The notes under the pieces were generated by a model, which worked only from the letters and a program-made list of their open reading frames with translations, was not told where the DNA came from and searched no databases. Shown piece by piece: positions 18,581 to 27,452 of a stretch of DNA of 64,000 bases. How positions within the stretch are numbered: the stretch's first letter is position 1; each line of letters begins with the position of its first letter. The position numbers and the translations under genes are program-made. Origin of the DNA: Chelatococcus sp. YT9 (GTDB lineage Bacteria > Pseudomonadota > Alphaproteobacteria > Rhizobiales > Beijerinckiaceae); the NCBI RefSeq assembly GCF_018398315.1, contig NZ_JAHBRW010000001.1:926001-990000 (forward strand). The letters are read 5' to 3'.

Positions 18581-18773
18581 CGCTCGGCCTCGCATTGATC
18601 TGTCGGGTCGCGCGTCCGGGCAAATCCTGTCTTTCCAGGCTGGCTCCCGACGTGCGTCCACGCTCATCAATGCATTGGGCGGTCGACATTCAAGAGCGTG
18701 CCTAAATTCTCCGCATCCCACGACCGAGGCACCGTTGTCGCACACCGGACCAATCGGCGGCCGCATCCAGCGC

Positions 18774-18803
18774 AAACAAAAAAGCCGGGACAAGCCAGGC
18801 TTT
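18774..18803 (-). terminator. Rho-independent terminator after the aldehyde dehydrogenase gene
   Basis: On the minus strand, AAAGCC and GGCTTT pair (18798-18803 with 18781-18786) with an inner GG/CC, one mismatch and a CTTGT loop. A TTTTTTGTTTG tract follows directly. It lies 39 bases past the aldehyde dehydrogenase stop. Confidence 0.75.
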
Positions 18804-18842
18804 AAGAAAGTTCGAGGCCCGAGCAGGCCTGCTCGCGGAAGC

Positions 18843-20273
18843 TCAGGCTGCGCCGTAGCCAACGGTACCCTTGATCTCCAGGAACTCGTGGATGCCGAAA
18901 TCGGCATACTCGCGCCCGTTGCCAGATTGCTTGTAGCCGCCAAACGGCGCGCCGGCGTCCCATGCCGGATAGTTGATATAGACATTGCCTGCCCGCATCT
19001 GCGCGGCGATCCGGCGTGCCCGCTCAAGCGAGCCGGACTGCACATAGGCGGCCAGCCCGTAGGGCGTGTCATTGGCCCGCGCCACGGCCTCAGCTTCCGT
19101 CTCATACGGCAGGATCGAGATCACCGGCCCGAAGATCTCCTCGCGCGCGATCGTCATGTCGTCGGTCACGTTGGCAAAAACAGTCGGGCGCACGTAATAG
19201 CCACGGTTCAATCCCTCAGGCCGTCCGAGCCCGCCGGCAACGAGATCGGCCCCCTCCTTGATGCCAGCCTCGATGAGGCGTTGAATCTTGTTGAACTGCA
19301 CCTCGCTGACGACAGGCCCGAGGCGCGTGCCTTCCGCAGAAGCGGGTCCGACCCGCAGGGGCTCCACGGCAGCCTTCGCCACGGCCACCGCACGATCATG
19401 CATCGCGGCCGGCACGAAAAGGCGGGTGGGTGCGTTGCAGGACTGGCCGGAATTGCCCATGCAATCCTCAACGCCAGTCCTCACGGCGTGGTCGAGGTCG
19501 GCATCATCCAGGATGATGTTCGCCGACTTGCCGCCGAGTTCCTGATGCACGCGCTTCACAGTGTCGGCCGCGGCCTTCGCCACGAGAATGCCCGCGCGTG
19601 TCGAGCCCGTGAACGACACCATGTCGACACCAGGGTGGCGAGCGATGGCCTCGCCCACCGTGGGGCCGTCACCGTTCACGAGGTTGAAGACGCCTTTTGG
19701 CACGCCTGCGTCGTGCATGGCCTCGGCGAAGATGATCGCGTTCAGCGGCGCGATCTCGCTCGGCTTCAGCACCATAGTGCAACCTGTGGCGAGCGCCGGC
19801 GCGACCTTGCACATGATTTGGTTGATCGGCCAGTTCCAAGGCGTGATCATGCCCACGACACCAATCGGCTCTCGTGCGATCAGCGTCGTGCCGCGAAGCT
19901 CCTCGAAGGTGAAATTCTCCAGGGCTTCGATCGTCTTGGACAAGTGGGCTGTGCCCATCGCTGCCTGCGAGCGGTGGGCGAAGGCCAGCGGCGCACCCAT
20001 CTCCTGCGACAGGACCTTCGCAACATCATCATAGCGCGCCTTGTAAGCCTCCAGCAGCCGCCGCATGAGCGCCAGCCGCTCTTCCCGTGAGGTTGCCGCA
20101 AATGCGGGAAAAGCGGCGCGCGCCGCGGCAACAGCCGCGTCAACGTCTGCTTCCGTGCCCAGAGCGATCGTCGCGAAGGCTTCTTCGGTCGACGGATCGA
20201 TCACGTCGAGCGTAGCTTTGCCGCTGGGCGCGACCCATTCACCATTGATGTAGAATTGTAGCGCGTGCGCCAT
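18843..20273 (-). CDS. Aldehyde dehydrogenase family protein
   Basis: 476-residue NAD(P)-dependent aldehyde dehydrogenase. The NAD-binding and oxyanion motif ITPWNWPINQI, the glycine motif SFTGSTRAG, the general-base Glu in HQELGGKSANI and the nucleophilic Cys in GNSGQSCNAPTR are all present. It oxidises an aldehyde to the acid; the substrate is not evident. The ribosome site GGAGG lies 8 bases before the ATG, and a nested inverted repeat covers the bases just upstream of it. Confidence 0.92.
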   Translation of the reverse strand: MAHALQFYINGEWVAPSGKATLDVIDPSTEEAFATIALGTEADVDAAVAAARAAFPAFAATSREERLALMRRLLEAYKARYDDVAKVLSQEMGAPLAFAHRSQAAMGTAHLSKTIEALENFTFEELRGTTLIAREPIGVVGMITPWNWPINQIMCKVAPALATGCTMVLKPSEIAPLNAIIFAEAMHDAGVPKGVFNLVNGDGPTVGEAIARHPGVDMVSFTGSTRAGILVAKAAADTVKRVHQELGGKSANIILDDADLDHAVRTGVEDCMGNSGQSCNAPTRLFVPAAMHDRAVAVAKAAVEPLRVGPASAEGTRLGPVVSEVQFNKIQRLIEAGIKEGADLVAGGLGRPEGLNRGYYVRPTVFANVTDDMTIAREEIFGPVISILPYETEAEAVARANDTPYGLAAYVQSGSLERARRIAAQMRAGNVYINYPAWDAGAPFGGYKQSGNGREYADFGIHEFLEIKGTVGYGAA

Positions 20274-20286
20274 CGTTTGCCTCCAG

Positions 20287-20355
20287 GAGAACCGCCTGTT
20301 CAGGCCGGCTGATCGCCGGCCATCGTCGCAGATGCGCCTGAACTAGCTGGTTCTC
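20287..20355. repeat. Nested inverted repeats between aldehyde dehydrogenase and autotransporter
   Basis: Three concentric inverted repeats are visible: an outer pair GAGAACC/GGTTCTC (20287-20293, 20349-20355), a middle pair GTTCAGGC/GCCTGAAC (20298-20305, 20336-20343) and an inner pair GGCCGGC/GCCGGCC (20303-20309, 20315-20321). There is no T-tract. It could be a 5' leader structure of the aldehyde dehydrogenase, whose ribosome site is adjacent, or it could block transcription arriving from the autotransporter gene. Confidence 0.6.
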
Positions 20356-20421
20356 TTGCCAGAGGAAAGCGCGTTCGCGCACATGTCACCGGGTCAGTTG
20401 CACCGATCCGCAAACGGCTGC

Positions 20422-23400
20422 TCAGAAGGGTATCGACAAGCGGGCGCTGACCTCCTGGGAAAGATACTTGTCGCCGATACCCGCCTTATATTCAGCGCGC
20501 AGGTCGTACCCCTCACCACTGAAGAGCTGGGCGCCGGCCGTGAGATTCACGAGACGCCCTGGCATTGCCACTTCCGTCACGAAGTCCTGCACCGGAACCA
20601 GAGAATCCGTAAAGCCGACGCCAACGCGCATGCTGTCCTTGGCCAGGAAGCTGACCCCAACCGACGCATAGGGGCGCAACCACATGGTCGGGCTCAAATC
20701 AACGCGACCTCCGATTTCGACAGCCGGTGTGAAAGCGACGTTCCACTGTTCAGCTGAGGCGAAACGCAAGTGCGTCAGCCCGGTACCGGTCTCGCTGTAG
20801 CCCGGCATCGATGTGTACATGAGGTCCAGATCTGCATAGGGCTTGAGATACCAGTTCCCCCCGGTAATCTCGTAGCTGGCCCGCAACCGCCCCGCCGCCG
20901 TCCAAACGGTTGATGTACCACCTGATGCCGCGAGCGAAGGACCGATATTCAGGACGCGGTCCGTGTCATAGCGCCCCCATCCGAGATGCCCGGATGCCGC
21001 AAGAAGCCATGGGCCAATCTGATGCTTGAGAGCAAGCGAGACATCAAGCGCATCGCCCGATGTGCGTGAGAAGCCGTGGCTGTCAGAAAGGTTGGAATGG
21101 GTATAGCCGATCGTGCCACCGAGGAACCAATCTTTCAGGAACTCGTGCTGCGCGCCGAGCCTGTAGGTCGCCGCGCGCTGGTTGAAGCCGGTGACATCGT
21201 GGGATGAGGATTGCCGCGTCCACGTCCCCGTCACCCGCGCCCAGGCACAGCTCGTTTCCTGGAGAAGGGTGCCCGTGCCGGCAAACACGGGACAGCTCAT
21301 CGCCATGTTCATGGATACGCCGGCGCCCAGCGTCTGCGTCGCGGCGACGCTCGCGGACTCGTCCGGGGAGACACTGTCGATTGCTTCATGATAATCGGCT
21401 ACGGAGGTGACATTGGCGAGATTGCCAAACGTGATGGCGTTGCCATCCGAAATCGCGCCGCCATCCCAGATCCGCTGGAGATAGGACAGAGCCGAATTCT
21501 CGGTTGGCGTCAACTCAACCCCATCTGGTGCCTTGAAGACGCCCTCCGGCGTTATATCGACCGCCTTGCCCGCAGAATTCGGCTCCCACCGAATAGGGCT
21601 GGCCGGATTTGCCTCAACTTTGAGGTCCGGCAAAACTGCCAGCGAGCCGGTCGATGTCGCGACCCGGAAAGTCTCCGGCTGCAGCCCGCCGACAACATAC
21701 GGCTCGATCGTCCCGCCGAGCGTGACGGCGCCATCGACGCGCAGAATATCACTGCGCGATTGCCCGGCGGGCCGATTGCTGCTCACATCGACTTGCAAGC
21801 GGCCGGTGTTCGTTTGCGAGAAGTCGCCTTTGAATGTGGCGACACCTATAGAATTGCGGCCACCAACGTCGAAACTGCCGTAGTTGTTGAAGGTGCCTGA
21901 CGCGCCGAGGTCGATAATCCCACGTCCGGCGCTGCGATAAATGCCGTCAGCATAGTTGTTGAAGGTATTGATCTCGCGCGTACCCTGCGTCAGCACCACG
22001 TCGCCAATGACGGTACCGCTGTTTTCTATGATTTCCTGGCCGTGCGTCGAGACGATCGCCTGGTCAGAACGGGCAGTGATTACTGCGCCCTTTGTGAAGG
22101 TAAGTGTATTGGCCTGCCCGCCGTCCAATTTGATGGCTGCACCGGAGCCCGAACCGCCGTTGATCGTGCCGTCGAACGTGATGGCGATCTGTCCCGTTGA
22201 GCTGCCGTCGTACACAGCCCCGGAGGGCGACTGCATTCCGCTTTGGGCAAAAATGCCGACCGAGCCAACGCCTGCCGTGTCGATGCTGCCACGCAGATCA
22301 ATCGTAACCGCGCCGCCCGTCTGCTCACCCTTGGCCCTCACATCGCCGCTCGGAGCCAACGACGGCAAGACAATGCCTTGCGTACTCGCGAGCAATCCCC
22401 CGCCGCCGCCAAGGCTCTGGGTGACAATTCCGTGCGCGTTAGCGCCCGTTGTGGTAATCTGCGTTCTGCTGGCAGCCCCTGCCATTTCGACGCGAACTGT
22501 TCCACCACGGCCCAAAGCGCCACTCTGGCTGTTGATAAAGTTCGTGTAGCTGACTGTGCCTGTGGAGAGGGCACCGCTATAGCCGCCACCCCCACCGATA
22601 GATTGCGCCACGATCGCGGTAGCACCCGTCCCGGTTGTCGCAATCCGGCTCGCCGCACCGAGTTCAACCGAAACCTGATCGCCGCTGCCCTGCGCGCCGG
22701 CGACGCCGCCAAGCCTGCCCGTCGTGCTGACCGTGCTTGTGGTGGCATAACCTCCACTGACGAGGCCGCCCCCGCCGCCGATCGACTGGGCGAGGATGCC
22801 AAACGCATTCTCGCCAGATGTGACAATTGCTCCAGAGGACTTGACCGTTACGGCTCCGCCATTGCCTTTGACGTCGCTGCCTCCAAGCTCGAGCTTGTAG
22901 GCCTGCGCCTGAGTGGGGGTCTGGCGCCGTGCGGCCTCGGCATCGGCAATGGCCGCGTCGACGTCGATATTGTACCGCTTGAGGAACGCTTTCTCGCCGC
23001 TGTTGAAAACGCCTTTCAGATCGGCCGCGGCGTTGACGTCGCGACGATTGAGAAGGATCAGCCCGCCGCCGCCGCCGATCGATTGGGCGACGACACCATG
23101 GGCCTCGGCTTTTGCGGTCGTGATCGAGCCGGTGTTGTCGACGATCACACGCTGGCCGGCGCCATGGGCGCCACCCGTCCCTCCGGCCGTCAGCGTGATG
23201 GGATCGAAAGGCGAACCACCCTCGTCGATACCCGCCACGCCCAGACCACCACCGCCACCGACACTTTGCGCAAGAACCCCGAAACCAGAGACGCCGCCAG
23301 TCTGGATTTCTCCGGAATTGGTGACGGTTGTGGAGCCGCCATCCCCGCCAGCCCCGCCACTCCCGCCGAGGCTGACCTTTACGTTGACCAGTTTGGCGCC

Positions 23401-26400
23401 GGGCGTCGTTGAGGCGCCGCCATTGCCGCCGCCCCCGCCGATCGATTGGGCAAACAGTCCCGCCGCTCCGGTTCCCGTGGTTGTTATGTTTCCGGCGTTG
23501 TTCAGCGTGACTGTGGAGCCATTGCCGCCCGCGCCGCCCTTGCCACCGACGCTTTGCCCATAGGAAACGCTGATTGGCACGCTGTGTGAGATTTTCCAGC
23601 GTTTGGCAAAATTGGGGAGCAACGTCAGCAATGTGGTTCTGAAGCCTGCTGCCTTTGCCTCCTTGATCAGAGTCGCGGTGAAATCATCTTCCGGTCCGGC
23701 CGAACCTGTCCCCCCGCTGCCACCACCACCACCGATCGACTGTGCCTGGACACCGAACGCGCCATCACCATGCGTCTTGATCTCCGCGCCGGACCTGTTG
23801 GTGATGGTGACGAGTCCGCCGTTGTTGCCGCTTCCCCCATTCCCCCCAATGGCGAATGATCCTTGAATCTTGGTGTGCGTACTGGCATGGCCGGAGGCTG
23901 CCAAACCACCGCCTCCACCGATGGATTGGGCCAGGATCCCGCGCGCATCGGCTCCGAAGGTCTCGATCGTACCGCTATTCGTCAAGTCGACCGCACCGCC
24001 AACACCGCCGGTTCCGCCCTTGCCGCCGACGGCGACGGTTGCCGCGAGGCTCGTGCCGTAGGAAGCTGGAATACTGCCGGCATTCCCAGGCAGACGCGTC
24101 GATGATTTCGAGACGCCCGCACCACCGACGCCGCCACCACCCCCGATGCTGAAAGCATGCATGCCATTGGCCGCAAAGCCCCCAGTCTCGATGGTTCGGC
24201 TGTTGGTGAGATTAACTGTGCCGCCGGTGTTGCCGGTGCCGCCGCTCCCACCGAGCGCCACATCGACCGCGGCAGCCTTGCCGGTACCAAGGGGATAGCC
24301 GGCGATGTCGGCCCCGCCGCCAGCGCCGCCGCCACCGCCGATGCTTCCGGCCAGTATCGCTGTCGCCTGATCGCCCGTCGTCTTCAACGTCGCATTGTTG
24401 GTCACCCTGACGGTTCCCCCAGAACCGCCCGCTCCACCGCTGCCGCCTATTCCGACGGCTATATTCACACTCGCGATGCTGGGTCCGCCCAGCGTCGATG
24501 CCGCGGCGTCAGCGAAGCCGCCCTGGCCCCCGCCGCCTCCGATGCTCAGAGCAGAGATGGCAAAGGAATCACTGCCGCTGGTAAGGATCTGCCCAGCATT
24601 GTTGACAGTGACATCGCGGCCGTTCCCGCCTTTGCCCCCGGTCGCACCGAGAGCAACGGCGACGGCAACGCTGGGCAGTTGCTTGATGACGCCCAGCGAG
24701 ACCGCTTCCGCCAGGGAGGCGCCGGCAATACCGCCGCCACCACCGATACTCATCGCCTGGATGCCATGCGCGTTGTTGCGTTTCGTTTCGATGGAGGTCC
24801 CGTTCGTGATTTGGACCGTGTCCCCCGAGCCACCGGCGCCGCCGCTCGCGCCCAGGGCAATAGCAACAGCCGCTTGTGCGCCGATTGAACGCGCTTCCGC
24901 CGAACCGCCTTTGCCGCCGCCCCCGCCGATCGATTGAGCGACGATGCCTGAAGACCCCTCACCGTGAGTGAGAATGCCCCGTCCCAACTCGGAACCCGCG
25001 TTCGAGGCACTTGCGATGTTATTGACGGTGACAGCTCGCCCGTCTCCGCCGCCCCCGGCCGAGCCGCCCAATGCCTTGGTGAAAAGCAGGCCGAAGGCTG
25101 AGGCGTCGCCACCGCCGCCCCCGCCGCCACCCACGCTCTGGGCGAATATACCGAGCGCGTCCTTGCCTTGGGTTTCGATGCGATTGGAGTTCGTGACCGT
25201 AACGGTATCGCCGTTGCCACCGGTGCCGCCGGTTCCCCCCGAAGAGAAGACCAGGAACATCGAGCCGCCACCCGCACCGCCGCCGCCTCCAGGAGGCTTG
25301 ACGAGGTTGGACTGAAAGGCCTGGACCGCGTTGCCACCGCCCACACTCTGAGCGACCATGCCGGCGCTGCCCTCACCTTTGGTGAGAATGGTGCCAGAAT
25401 TTGTGAGCGTCACGCGACCCGCGTTGCCCGCGTTGCCACCGGTGCCGCCATAGACGACCCCGCTCCCACCGGCTCCGCCCGTTCCACCGACGGACTGCGC
25501 GACAAGACCATACGCGTACTTGCCGGCCGTCTCGATGGACCCCGAGGTCGTGGCCTCGATGTCGCCGCCGGCGCCACCTGCGCCACCTTCAGTGCCGCGC
25601 CCGCCGACAGCAGTGATGCCCCCCTTGCCGCCTTCCCCACCGACACTCTGCAAGAGGAAAGCCGGTGCGTAGTCGCCGAACGTCTTGACGCTACCCGCGC
25701 TCGACAAAACGATGGACGGTTTTTTGTCGACACGTGTCACATTGCCGGCATGGCCTCCGGCCGTATCGCTTCCCCGGTCGGCACTGGACCCGTTACCCGC
25801 GATCGATTCAACCACAACAGCAGCGGCGCCGGTGCCATGCGTCGTCACCGAGGCAGCCTTGTCGATCGTCAGCTGCGCGCGACCACTTGCGCCACCCTGG
25901 CCGGCATCGGGGGACTGTGCGCCGCCTTCAGCCACAATGCCGTTTTCGCCCCCCGCGCCGCCTTTCGATGAAACGGTGATCCCGCCGAGATAGCGCGAGA
26001 ACGTCTCGATGCTCGAGAGATGCGTGACGGTCACATCACCACCAGCGCCCCCGGCGCCCGCGGAGGCGAACAATTCGTAGTGACCTTCAAAGATGGCAAG
26101 ATTGCCCGCGCCCCCGCGTCCACCTTGCGAATAAACCCCAAGGAGAGACGACAAGCTTAACGGCGTAGGATCCTTGTCGAGATCACCGGTCTGTTTTGCC
26201 GAGGCAGCCTGGACGAAGGTCACCGAACCACCTGCGCCGCCCGCCGCGGCCTCCATGTCCCGTTTCAGGCCCGCACCGCCTTGTCCTCCGACAGAGCCGA
26301 TCTCGATGCTGCGCTGCTTCTCCGTGGTGTTGACGATGACGTTATTCCGATAGTCCAGGGTAAGCCCAACCGCTCCCGCAGTCGCCGGATGGGTTTCTTC

Positions 26401-26646
26401 CCACCACCACATTCCTGTTGTGTGGGCGTCACTGCCCTTCTTGCCAGTCTCTACACGCTTGATGGGCACAGACGAACTATCGATCGTAACAGTTTGCGAC
26501 AGAGCCGGGCCGGCAGCGAGTATGATTGCCGATGCGCTGATGCCCGCCAGGTAGTTCAGGCGACGACCACCCCTTCCGGCTATCGAATATTTGGTTGTTT
26601 GACCCGCGCACACGTGCACGCCGCCGACCCGCATGGTCACGCTCAT
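20422..26646 (-). CDS. Giant glycine-rich autotransporter (type V secretion) with beta-barrel
   Basis: 2,074-residue autotransporter. An extended N-terminal leader (about 1-50) ends in the hydrophobic ASAIILAAGPALSQ and then cleavage. The passenger (about 50-1770) is built of imperfect units of 50-80 residues, each a run of beta-helix strands (NSGTIxTxG, AxGIxAQSIGGGGGxGG); about 18 copies of the (A/T)QS(I/V/L)GG-type motif can be counted. The C-terminal ~280 residues are the outer-membrane barrel, starting near CAWARVTGTWTRQ and ending RLSIPF with the terminal Phe needed for insertion. The ATG at 26646 follows a GGGGGG ribosome site. Likely surface adhesin or aggregation factor; the function is inferred. 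No separate protease is seen. Confidence 0.88.
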   Translation of the reverse strand: MSVTMRVGGVHVCAGQTTKYSIAGRGGRRLNYLAGISASAIILAAGPALSQTVTIDSSSVPIKRVETGKKGSDAHTTGMWWWEETHPATAGAVGLTLDYRNNVIVNTTEKQRSIEIGSVGGQGGAGLKRDMEAAAGGAGGSVTFVQAASAKQTGDLDKDPTPLSLSSLLGVYSQGGRGGAGNLAIFEGHYELFASAGAGGAGGDVTVTHLSSIETFSRYLGGITVSSKGGAGGENGIVAEGGAQSPDAGQGGASGRAQLTIDKAASVTTHGTGAAAVVVESIAGNGSSADRGSDTAGGHAGNVTRVDKKPSIVLSSAGSVKTFGDYAPAFLLQSVGGEGGKGGITAVGGRGTEGGAGGAGGDIEATTSGSIETAGKYAYGLVAQSVGGTGGAGGSGVVYGGTGGNAGNAGRVTLTNSGTILTKGEGSAGMVAQSVGGGNAVQAFQSNLVKPPGGGGGAGGGSMFLVFSSGGTGGTGGNGDTVTVTNSNRIETQGKDALGIFAQSVGGGGGGGGDASAFGLLFTKALGGSAGGGGDGRAVTVNNIASASNAGSELGRGILTHGEGSSGIVAQSIGGGGGKGGSAEARSIGAQAAVAIALGASGGAGGSGDTVQITNGTSIETKRNNAHGIQAMSIGGGGGIAGASLAEAVSLGVIKQLPSVAVAVALGATGGKGGNGRDVTVNNAGQILTSGSDSFAISALSIGGGGGQGGFADAAASTLGGPSIASVNIAVGIGGSGGAGGSGGTVRVTNNATLKTTGDQATAILAGSIGGGGGAGGGADIAGYPLGTGKAAAVDVALGGSGGTGNTGGTVNLTNSRTIETGGFAANGMHAFSIGGGGGVGGAGVSKSSTRLPGNAGSIPASYGTSLAATVAVGGKGGTGGVGGAVDLTNSGTIETFGADARGILAQSIGGGGGLAASGHASTHTKIQGSFAIGGNGGSGNNGGLVTITNRSGAEIKTHGDGAFGVQAQSIGGGGGSGGTGSAGPEDDFTATLIKEAKAAGFRTTLLTLLPNFAKRWKISHSVPISVSYGQSVGGKGGAGGNGSTVTLNNAGNITTTGTGAAGLFAQSIGGGGGNGGASTTPGAKLVNVKVSLGGSGGAGGDGGSTTVTNSGEIQTGGVSGFGVLAQSVGGGGGLGVAGIDEGGSPFDPITLTAGGTGGAHGAGQRVIVDNTGSITTAKAEAHGVVAQSIGGGGGLILLNRRDVNAAADLKGVFNSGEKAFLKRYNIDVDAAIADAEAARRQTPTQAQAYKLELGGSDVKGNGGAVTVKSSGAIVTSGENAFGILAQSIGGGGGLVSGGYATTSTVSTTGRLGGVAGAQGSGDQVSVELGAASRIATTGTGATAIVAQSIGGGGGYSGALSTGTVSYTNFINSQSGALGRGGTVRVEMAGAASRTQITTTGANAHGIVTQSLGGGGGLLASTQGIVLPSLAPSGDVRAKGEQTGGAVTIDLRGSIDTAGVGSVGIFAQSGMQSPSGAVYDGSSTGQIAITFDGTINGGSGSGAAIKLDGGQANTLTFTKGAVITARSDQAIVSTHGQEIIENSGTVIGDVVLTQGTREINTFNNYADGIYRSAGRGIIDLGASGTFNNYGSFDVGGRNSIGVATFKGDFSQTNTGRLQVDVSSNRPAGQSRSDILRVDGAVTLGGTIEPYVVGGLQPETFRVATSTGSLAVLPDLKVEANPASPIRWEPNSAGKAVDITPEGVFKAPDGVELTPTENSALSYLQRIWDGGAISDGNAITFGNLANVTSVADYHEAIDSVSPDESASVAATQTLGAGVSMNMAMSCPVFAGTGTLLQETSCAWARVTGTWTRQSSSHDVTGFNQRAATYRLGAQHEFLKDWFLGGTIGYTHSNLSDSHGFSRTSGDALDVSLALKHQIGPWLLAASGHLGWGRYDTDRVLNIGPSLAASGGTSTVWTAAGRLRASYEITGGNWYLKPYADLDLMYTSMPGYSETGTGLTHLRFASAEQWNVAFTPAVEIGGRVDLSPTMWLRPYASVGVSFLAKDSMRVGVGFTDSLVPVQDFVTEVAMPGRLVNLTAGAQLFSGEGYDLRAEYKAGIGDKYLSQEVSARLSIPF
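22380..25530 (-). repeat. Coding tandem Gly-rich repeats of the autotransporter passenger
   Basis: Within the autotransporter gene, Gly-rich codon runs recur about every 150-250 bp, giving SIGGGGG or SVGGGGG preceded by AQ or similar. Spacing and sequence vary, so these are diverged protein repeats rather than recent DNA duplications. Base composition is markedly C/G-skewed here (CCGCCGCC on the plus strand). Confidence 0.75.
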
Positions 26647-27452
26647 CTCAATCCCCCCCAAAGCGCACCTTCGCGAGACCTTACGCGAATCGCAACTGCC
26701 CAGAATTTGGTACCAACAGGAGTGTTATATGTAAATATAGCAGTAGCTTCCGGCGCATCGAACAACTACGATTCAACTGATGGCATTCCATTTCACAGCG
26801 GCTTGACGCACTAAACGCGGCGATCAGGCGCATCATCGCCGCAAATCGGCCACAGGGACGAGTTCATCCCGCGAGTGCGTGAGATCGGCTTGAGCCGCGT
26901 CGATTAAAGGCGCGCTCGGAAAGCGTCGCGCATCCACCACCGGAACGAGCGCGGTCACAACCAAGGGCACCTTGAAGTCGTCCGACTCACCCATGCCGCG
27001 TGGCTAGACCCGCCAAGCGCAGCTACACGACGCATCGGCAGGCCTAAGATACTCGAATAGCGCGAATTCCATGAAATAATTAGAAGTATTTAACCACCAT
27101 AATTATATAAATTATATCACGCGCACACGAGAAAAATTGTCAGATGTCTTATTGTATTAATCTAACGAACAACGGCGCGCATCGCTTCATTATAATACAA
27201 GCACGGCTATATGATGAGCCGCACGTCATGGCCGCATGTCCGCCCCGATGATCTAACCCGGATGTAGCATGCCCGGATGTCCGTTATGGATCACCGGCAC
27301 CTCAGCAATATCGTTTCTCGCTCGGTTGCGTTGCAGCGCCAAGCACGGCCGCGTGCGTGTAGTCAAACACCGCAATCGGCTCGCTATACTTTTCGATCTA
27401 TGTTTTTATTAGACGAATTAAAAAATTAGGACTTCCGTAAGCGTTTGCCTTT
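26647..27452. other. Long divergent intergenic region with AT-rich core
   Basis: About 800 bp between the autotransporter (leftward) and efeU (rightward). Bases about 27060-27210 and 27380-27430 are strongly AT-rich compared with everything around them, containing ATAATTATATAAATTATAT. Promoters for both genes should lie here. A small leftward frame at 26833-26994 is listed separately. No iron-regulator box was found that matches a consensus well. Confidence 0.6.
26833..26994 (-). CDS. Possible small ORF, 53 residues, unknown
   Basis: A short frame starting MGESDDFKVPLVVTALV and ending VPVADLRR, upstream of and co-directional with the autotransporter. Its composition is more protein-like than surrounding frames, but no family is recognised and no clear ribosome site is seen. 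It may be a gene remnant or chance. Confidence 0.2.
   Translation of the reverse strand: MGESDDFKVPLVVTALVPVVDARRFPSAPLIDAAQADLTHSRDELVPVADLRR

Noticed and set aside
18573-20090. 505-residue rightward frame opposite the aldehyde dehydrogenase
   Set aside because: His/Arg-rich shadow of a gene with all aldehyde dehydrogenase catalytic motifs.
22243-23412. 389-residue rightward frame opposite the autotransporter
   Set aside because: Its composition mirrors the Gly-rich codons of the autotransporter; no domain seen.
22380-25530. Regularly spaced GC-rich repeats that could suggest a CRISPR or satellite array
   Set aside because: They are in frame, diverged and encode the repeated QSIGGGGG units of the autotransporter; spacing is irregular.
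27079-27095. ATTAGAAGTATTTAACC as an Irr (ICE) box upstream of the efe operon
   Set aside because: Only the left half fits the consensus; the right half does not, and it is far from the gene.
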